Shown: positions 15,348 to 16,434 of the stretch, piece after piece
Layout of the letters: every line of letters begins with the position of its first letter
How positions within the stretch are numbered: position 1 is the stretch's first letter
Origin: Ignavibacteria bacterium
GTDB taxonomy: Bacteria > Bacteroidota > Ignavibacteria > Kapaibacteriales > UBA961
Length of the DNA: 16,434 bases
Assembly (NCBI GenBank): GCA_016720145.1
Contig: JADJXV010000021.1
Location: 1-16,434, forward strand
Reading direction: 5' to 3'
Made by a program: the position numbers and the translations under genes
The notes under the pieces: model-generated
What the model saw: only the letters and a program-made list of their open reading frames with translations
Told to the model about the DNA's origin: nothing
Databases searched by the model: none

Positions 15348-16434
15348 TTCTTATACCTAATTTTAGCTACTTCAATGCACTTGTTTGCGATTTCATCCAT
15401 TTCACTAAAATTAAGGTTAATATGATACTTATCTCGCATTTCATCGATCAGATAGTCGCCGATTTCAATGAGCAGTTTGCCGGTAATGTTTGTTTTAAGC
15501 TGCCAGTCAATAATAGGAACTCCCTTGTCTAATACTGCATTCTGAATCATAGTATCAATGGATATAGCCGATTGTACTGAAAGTGTACTTCGAATAGCAT
15601 CATCCTCTATCTTCGAGCCAAACGATTCATGTACCAACCCAAAAAATGCCTTCGCTACATCCTTGTCATGTAGCTCGTTCGGAATCTCGCTGTCAGTGTG
15701 CGACAATACATTATTCATTATCTCCTGAACTTTATTGAGATACTGCACTTCGCTAATACGTTTGGTTTCGTACTCTTCAATAGTATCCCTCAACATCTGT
15801 GAAAATTTCTTGTAAAAAGCAGGATCCTCATCCATTTTCTCGGAAATATGTTTTGACGTTCTACTTGCTATCTTGTCTGCCTGCGCTGCCTTGCCGACTG
15901 TATTTTCTACTTCCTGTTGGAATTTTTCTTTGTCAAATATATTCACTAATTCAGTGATAGTTTCTACTTTTTCGGTAGTAATATGCATATCAATCAGCTT
16001 CTGAATTTGTCCTTCGTATTGCTTGTAATCAATCGCATCTGAATATCGAGCAACTACAGCTAATCGGAGCTTCAAGAACATCGCGAGGTCTTTTATGTAT
16101 GATTCGATGACTGACTCTTCTACCTCTTTATGAAACTGTATAGCAGAAAGAGCAAGCTTCAAGCCCTTTGCAAATTTTGCTAATTTATCATAAAATAAAA
16201 CCCTTACCGCTTCATCCTTGAGCAATACTTGATATGCTTCTGCATCTTGTTTGTTGGCAACGGTTTTAAATATATCCCATAGCTCCGAATGCTTCTGCGG
16301 TAACTTCTTGATTTCCTCGTTGATATCGGTCAATGTGCCTTCCAAATCTTCCGAATCAAAATCATCAAACGAAGAATATAATTCTAAGGCATCGTCTAAG
16401 TTTTCAATAACACCATAATAATCAATAATATAGC
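15344..16434 (-). CDS. hsdR: Type I restriction enzyme R subunit (HsdR), C-terminal part, cut by the window edge
   Basis: The frame is open to the right edge and encodes the last 362 residues of HsdR, the motor and nuclease subunit of type I restriction-modification. The visible part starts YIIDYYGVIENLDDALELYSS, then DLEGTLTDINEEIKKLP. It continues as the all-helical C-terminal region that contacts the HsdM/HsdS methylase core (KLRLAVVARYSDAIDY, then ESFGSKIEDDA). The helicase motifs and nuclease lie upstream outside the window, as presumably do hsdM and hsdS. The TTG at 16345 is not a real start because the protein pattern continues before it without a break. The gene overlaps the metallopeptidase by 4 nt. 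Confidence 0.93.
   Translation of the reverse strand, partial: YIIDYYGVIENLDDALELYSSFDDFDSEDLEGTLTDINEEIKKLPQKHSELWDIFKTVANKQDAEAYQVLLKDEAVRVLFYDKLAKFAKGLKLALSAIQFHKEVEESVIESYIKDLAMFLKLRLAVVARYSDAIDYKQYEGQIQKLIDMHITTEKVETITELVNIFDKEKFQQEVENTVGKAAQADKIASRTSKHISEKMDEDPAFYKKFSQMLRDTIEEYETKRISEVQYLNKVQEIMNNVLSHTDSEIPNELHDKDVAKAFFGLVHESFGSKIEDDAIRSTLSVQSAISIDTMIQNAVLDKGVPIIDWQLKTNITGKLLIEIGDYLIDEMRDKYHINLNFSEMDEIANKCIEVAKIRYKK

Noticed and set aside
1..16434. Retron, diversity-generating element or tRNA gene
   Set aside because: No reverse transcriptase was found, no template/variable repeat pair was recognised, and no cloverleaf sequence was seen.

Overview
The window looks like low-GC chromosomal DNA from a member of the Bacteroidota or a close FCB-group relative (Kapabacteria or Ignavibacteria are possible). 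Two secreted proteins end in type IX secretion (T9SS) type A sorting domains, and the integrase is of the Bacteroidota-type tyrosine recombinase family. The species cannot be fixed from the sequence alone.

Positions 1-6600 hold a small integrative-element module, all on the + strand. In order it has a tyrosine recombinase preceded by 24-bp direct repeats, an unrecognised protein with a faint RteC-like C-terminus, an excisionase-type helix-turn-helix protein, a zinc-ribbon/toprim primase-like gene, a RepA-like (AAA_25) ATPase, and two small helix-turn-helix regulators. A clean stem-loop terminator ends the module at 6552-6590. The primase gene carries a +1 frameshift and the ATPase gene an in-frame TGA. 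Either the replication genes are decaying or the assembly has local errors. Short 9-bp tandem repeats sit in frame near both ends of the ATPase gene, in opposite orientation.

Positions 6600-13600 hold a 116-nt imperfect inverted repeat followed by a two-gene secreted-protein operon. The first gene encodes a beta-propeller-like protein with a sorting tail. The second is a 5.3-kb gene for a protein of about 1758 residues, interrupted by four single-base frameshifts that cancel out overall. The large protein has a signal peptide and a C-terminal sorting domain but no domain I recognise in between.

Positions 13601-14651 are gene-poor and contain stem-loops and a three-copy 22-23-bp tandem repeat. 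From 14652 to the right edge, on the - strand, lie the C-terminal part of a type I restriction subunit (HsdR) and, overlapping it by 4 nt, a YgjP-type metallopeptidase. This is the downstream end of a type I restriction-modification locus that continues outside the window.

The likely logic is that the recombinase and excisionase move the element, the primase and ATPase (if intact) replicate it, and the small HTH proteins regulate it. The secreted proteins and the restriction locus are either cargo or the host flank, because the right boundary of the element was not found.
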